Origin: DATJYV01 sp035499415
GTDB lineage: Bacteria; Bacteroidota; Ignavibacteria; UBA10030
DNA length: 7,321 bases
Assembly: GCA_035499415.1 (NCBI GenBank)
Contig: DATJYV010000206.1
Coordinates: 1 to 7,321, forward strand
Direction: 5' to 3'
Position numbers and translations under genes: made by a program. Under the pieces are notes generated by a model. It searched no databases and was not told the origin of the DNA. It saw only the letters and a program-made list of their open reading frames with translations. How positions within the stretch are numbered: the first letter of the stretch is position 1; the number at the start of each line of letters is the position of its first letter. Below are positions 5,143 through 7,321 of this stretch, one piece after another.

Positions 5143-6086
5143 TAACATTTCCCGACATTGAGGCCGCATCCAATCTCCTCGCGCCGGTCGTCCACAAAAC
5201 GCCCCTTGTGACGTCGACGACGTTCGATGAGCGGACCGGCAATCACGTCTTTTTCAAAGCGGAAAATTTCCAGCGTGCGGGGTCGTTCAAGATTCGCGGG
5301 GCTTACAACAAGATTTCAACGTTGAGCCCGGATGAGCGAAAGAAGGGCATCGTTGCCCATTCGTCGGGAAACCATGCCCAGGGTGTCGCGTTGGCGGCGA
5401 AATTGCTCGGCGTGAAGGCAACAGTGGTAATGCCAAAATCCGCTCCCTCCATCAAAATCGCAGCAACACAAGGATACGGAGCGACCGTGGTCTTCTGCGA
5501 GGACTCCTCCGACGACCGCGAGCGTGTGGCATCGGCGCTCGCGAAAGAACACGGATACATTCCGGTTCCCCCGTTCGATGATGATGCGATTATCGCGGGG
5601 CAGGGGAGTGTGGGAGTGGAGATCGGCCGGGAGCTGAAGGCGCTCGACCATGTTTTCGTCCCGGTTGGCGGCGCCGGACTTCTCTCGGGGTGTGCAATCG
5701 CTGTGAAGCATTTCTTTCCGAAGGCGAGAGTCATCGGCGTGGAAACGGAAGCTGCGAACGACGCGTATCAGTCGTTCCGGAAGAAGGAGATCGTCCGGAT
5801 TCAGCCGCCGAACACGATTGCAGACGGCATGCGCACGCAATCGGTCGGGAAGCGGAACTTCGAGGTCATCCTGAAATATGTCGACGATGTCGTGACGGTG
5901 AGCGATGAACAGGTGATGGAAATGATGAAGTTCTTTCTCCAGCGGATGAAAATGCTTGTCGAACCGACCGGAGCCGTCGCCGCGGCCGCGGTCTTCTTCA
6001 ATCGCCTCAACATTTCCGGCAAGACGATCGCCGCCGTCATCAGCGGAGGAAACGTCGAGCCGTCGTTCCTGAACAATATTCTGTAG
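5139..6086 (+). CDS. Threonine dehydratase / serine-threonine ammonia-lyase, PLP-dependent
   Basis: 315 residues, fold-type II PLP enzyme. PLP Schiff-base Lys51 lies in AGSFKIRGA (47-55). SSGNHAQG (75-82) holds the substrate carboxylate-binding loop, PVGGAGLLSG (175-184) the phosphate-binding glycine loop, and SGGN (302-305) the serine facing the pyridine nitrogen. Expected reaction: L-threonine to 2-oxobutanoate plus ammonia, and L-serine to pyruvate. It is the single-domain catabolic form without a C-terminal ACT regulatory domain; serine racemase or a related lyase cannot be excluded. The frame stays open upstream to 4797 through the repeat tract and the ACT gene, but the family N-terminus fits ATG 5139. 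There is no Shine-Dalgarno; a heptamer repeat fills the initiation region. The DinB-like gene follows after 12 nt, probably in the same operon. Confidence 0.93.
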   Translation: MVTFPDIEAASNLLAPVVHKTPLVTSTTFDERTGNHVFFKAENFQRAGSFKIRGAYNKISTLSPDERKKGIVAHSSGNHAQGVALAAKLLGVKATVVMPKSAPSIKIAATQGYGATVVFCEDSSDDRERVASALAKEHGYIPVPPFDDDAIIAGQGSVGVEIGRELKALDHVFVPVGGAGLLSGCAIAVKHFFPKARVIGVETEAANDAYQSFRKKEIVRIQPPNTIADGMRTQSVGKRNFEVILKYVDDVVTVSDEQVMEMMKFFLQRMKMLVEPTGAVAAAAVFFNRLNISGKTIAAVISGGNVEPSFLNNIL

Positions 6087-6098
6087 CGTCTCATCGAC

Positions 6099-6611
6099 AT
6101 GTCCTCTGCCAGTCCGCCCATCCTCGACCGCGGCCGATACCTCGCCTTCTTCGACGAGATGATGACATCCACCGAGTCGCTCTTCAGAATGGTTCCGCCC
6201 GACACGCTTGGCTGGAAGCCGACGGAAAAGTCGTTTACGGTGGGGCAGATGATCGCGCACATCGCCGAAGCGCTCGACGTCTATTCGAACGGGCTGACGA
6301 AAGCGGCGTGGGGTTTTTCGTCGATGCGCGAGCGGTTCGTCAAGAATCGCCATCAGATGTCGTTGACCGTGGAGGAAGCGCTTGCACTCCTTCGCACAAA
6401 TGCCGGGGAATTTCGGAAACGGATTGAGTCGATGAGCGCAACTGACCTTGCCGAGGGCGAAGTCTTTTCTCCGCAATACGACGGACCCGCGCCCCGCTGG
6501 CGGATCGCGATGCTCGCGCTCGAACATCATCTCAATCATAAGGCGGAGCTTTTCATGTATCTGAAATTGCTGGGCGTTCAGGTCAACACGAAGCATTTGT
6601 ATCGCGGATGA
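6099..6611 (+). CDS. DinB/YfiT-like putative metal-dependent protein
   Basis: 170 residues with the four-helix DinB pattern. The first helix (about 12-31) is followed by TVGQMIAHIAEALDVY (47-62), whose His54 is the usual first metal ligand, and later LEHHLNHKAELFMYLKLLG (141-159), whose His143 and His147 give the H-x3-H pair. So all three candidate metal ligands are present. Members are thiol transferases or hydrolases of unclear substrate, often linked to bacillithiol/mycothiol or stress; nothing here identifies the reaction. The ATG lies 12 nt after the dehydratase stop without its own promoter, so co-transcription is likely. A downstream in-frame ATG pair (6159/6162) would cut helix 1 and is less likely. 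Confidence 0.88.
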   Translation: MSSASPPILDRGRYLAFFDEMMTSTESLFRMVPPDTLGWKPTEKSFTVGQMIAHIAEALDVYSNGLTKAAWGFSSMRERFVKNRHQMSLTVEEALALLRTNAGEFRKRIESMSATDLAEGEVFSPQYDGPAPRWRIAMLALEHHLNHKAELFMYLKLLGVQVNTKHLYRG

Positions 6612-6613
6612 GG

Positions 6614-6642
6614 TTGATGGTTTATCAATAGTTTGATATACT
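6614..6642 (+). promoter_or_regulatory. Sigma-70-like promoter of etfB
   Basis: TTGATG (6614-6619), 17-bp spacer, TATACT (6637-6642), followed by TGAGGA. Transcription should start near 6649, so the mRNA leader of about 100 nt would carry the whole heptamer tract before the GTG start. It starts 2 bp after the DinB-like stop codon. Very similar in sequence and layout to 287-315. Confidence 0.65.
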
Positions 6643-6664
6643 GAGGAGCCAGAATTCAGACTGT

Positions 6665-6748
6665 GGAACTCGAAACTGGTAACTCGAAACTGGCAACTCG
6701 AAACTGGTAACTCATAACTCATCACTCGTAACTTTCAACCCGAAACTC
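6665..6748 (+). repeat. Heptamer repeat tract, GAAACTG/GTAACTC type, in the etfB leader
   Basis: Twelve consecutive 7-nt units: GGAACTC, GAAACTG, GTAACTC, GAAACTG, GCAACTC, GAAACTG, GTAACTC, ATAACTC, ATCACTC, GTAACTT, TCAACCC and GAAACTC. Most carry AACT at positions 3-6. The tract stops 4 nt before the GTG start of etfB (6753) and occupies the ribosome-binding region. An inner 14-nt alternation (GAAACTG then a second unit type) suggests duplication of a two-unit block. Confidence 0.9.
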
Positions 6749-6752
6749 CCTC

Positions 6753-7321
6753 GTGAAGATCATCGTCTGCATCAACCACGTCCCCGACTCGACCACGAAA
6801 GTGAAAGTCGGCGGAGACGGGAAGACGATCGACAAAGCCGGCGTCAACTTCGTCATCAATCCGTACGATGAATTCGCGGTCGAGGAATGCCTCCGGCTCA
6901 AGGAAAAGAACGGCGGAGAAGTGATTGGCGTCTCGGTCGGGGGAGAAGCGAACAAAGAAACGCTCCGCAAAGCGCTCGCGATGGGTGTTGACCGGGCTGT
7001 TCTTCTGAAAGACGACGGCGTTCGGGATTCATACGCAGTTGCCCAGGCTCTCTCGGACTTCATCCGGGAAGCCGCGCCGGACGCGGTTTTCTTCGGCAAG
7101 CAGTCGATCGACTACGACGACACGGCAGTCGGGTCGATGGTCGGGGAAATGCTCGGTTATCCCTCGGTCTCGGTCGCCGTGAAAATCGGGATATCGGGCA
7201 ACAACGCCGTGGTCGAACGGGAGATTGAAGGGGGACACGAGAAGGTTACCTTGAAATTGCCCGCGGTATTCACGGCGCAAAAGGGGCTGAACGAGCCGCG
7301 ATATCCTTCGCTCAAGGGAAT
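6753..7321 (+). CDS. etfB: Electron transfer flavoprotein, beta subunit (partial, runs off right edge)
   Basis: The first 189 codons of a protein normally about 250 residues long. The N-terminus MKIIVCINHVPD is the classic EtfB start and fixes the GTG at 6753. GKQSIDYDDTAVGSMVGEML (110-129) is the nucleotide-binding core, and the ETF-beta signature block EREIEGGHEKVTLKLPAVFT (150-169) followed by LNEPRYPSLKG is nearly complete at the edge. EtfB pairs with EtfA to carry electrons from acyl-CoA and other dehydrogenases to ETF:quinone oxidoreductase or, in bifurcating forms, to ferredoxin. Which class this is cannot be told from the fragment. It has its own promoter (6614-6642); etfA is expected downstream outside the window. 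No Shine-Dalgarno is seen, since the heptamer repeat occupies that region. Confidence 0.95.
   Translation, partial: MKIIVCINHVPDSTTKVKVGGDGKTIDKAGVNFVINPYDEFAVEECLRLKEKNGGEVIGVSVGGEANKETLRKALAMGVDRAVLLKDDGVRDSYAVAQALSDFIREAAPDAVFFGKQSIDYDDTAVGSMVGEMLGYPSVSVAVKIGISGNNAVVEREIEGGHEKVTLKLPAVFTAQKGLNEPRYPSLKG

Noticed and set aside
5316..6725. A 469-codon minus-strand frame spanning the dehydratase and DinB-like genes
   Set aside because: Crosses two well-supported plus-strand genes and starts inside the heptamer tract; composition is that of an antisense shadow.

Overview
The window is bacterial chromosomal DNA with GC-rich, tightly packed coding regions separated by repeat-loaded spacers. It holds one complete tRNA gene, six complete protein genes and one partial one. 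Starts are a mix of ATG and GTG, several with clear Shine-Dalgarno sequences. The readable promoters look like ordinary sigma-70 boxes with 17-bp spacers. No gene here fixes the taxonomy. A bacterium carrying a family-B DNA polymerase, a short-chain asparaginase and heptamer-repeat spacers would fit an environmental lineage such as the FCB group, but that is a guess.

Layout. Positions 1-286 contain no gene I can recognise. A promoter (287-315) leads into tRNA-Val(UAC) at 371-445. About 90 bp later lies a second, broken copy of the same tRNA (533-643). It is identical in every retained base, but palindromic elements sit in its anticodon loop and T loop and its 5' end is missing. The surrounding spacer (453-756) carries 7-bp-period repeats in both orientations, which run into the stop codon of a minus-strand short-chain L-asparaginase gene (752-1243). 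A divergent spacer with a minus-strand promoter separates this from the next block.

The most unusual block is 1440-4525. A receiver-domain protein with a histidine-kinase-like dimerisation/H-box segment but no kinase ATPase domain is translationally coupled (1-nt overlap) to a 768-residue family-B DNA polymerase. The polymerase keeps its core motif A aspartate, motif B lysine and one motif C aspartate, but all three proofreading exonuclease motifs look degenerate. A two-component-type protein feeding directly into a polymerase gene suggests signal-controlled DNA synthesis or damage tolerance; this is inference.

From 4615 the genes are metabolic: a CASTOR-like ACT-domain protein, a single-domain PLP-dependent threonine dehydratase, a DinB/YfiT-like putative metalloenzyme, and the start of the electron-transfer flavoprotein beta subunit, which runs off the right edge. 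The dehydratase and etfB are each preceded by a different heptamer-repeat tract that reaches the start codon, so their translation initiation regions are made of repeat sequence.
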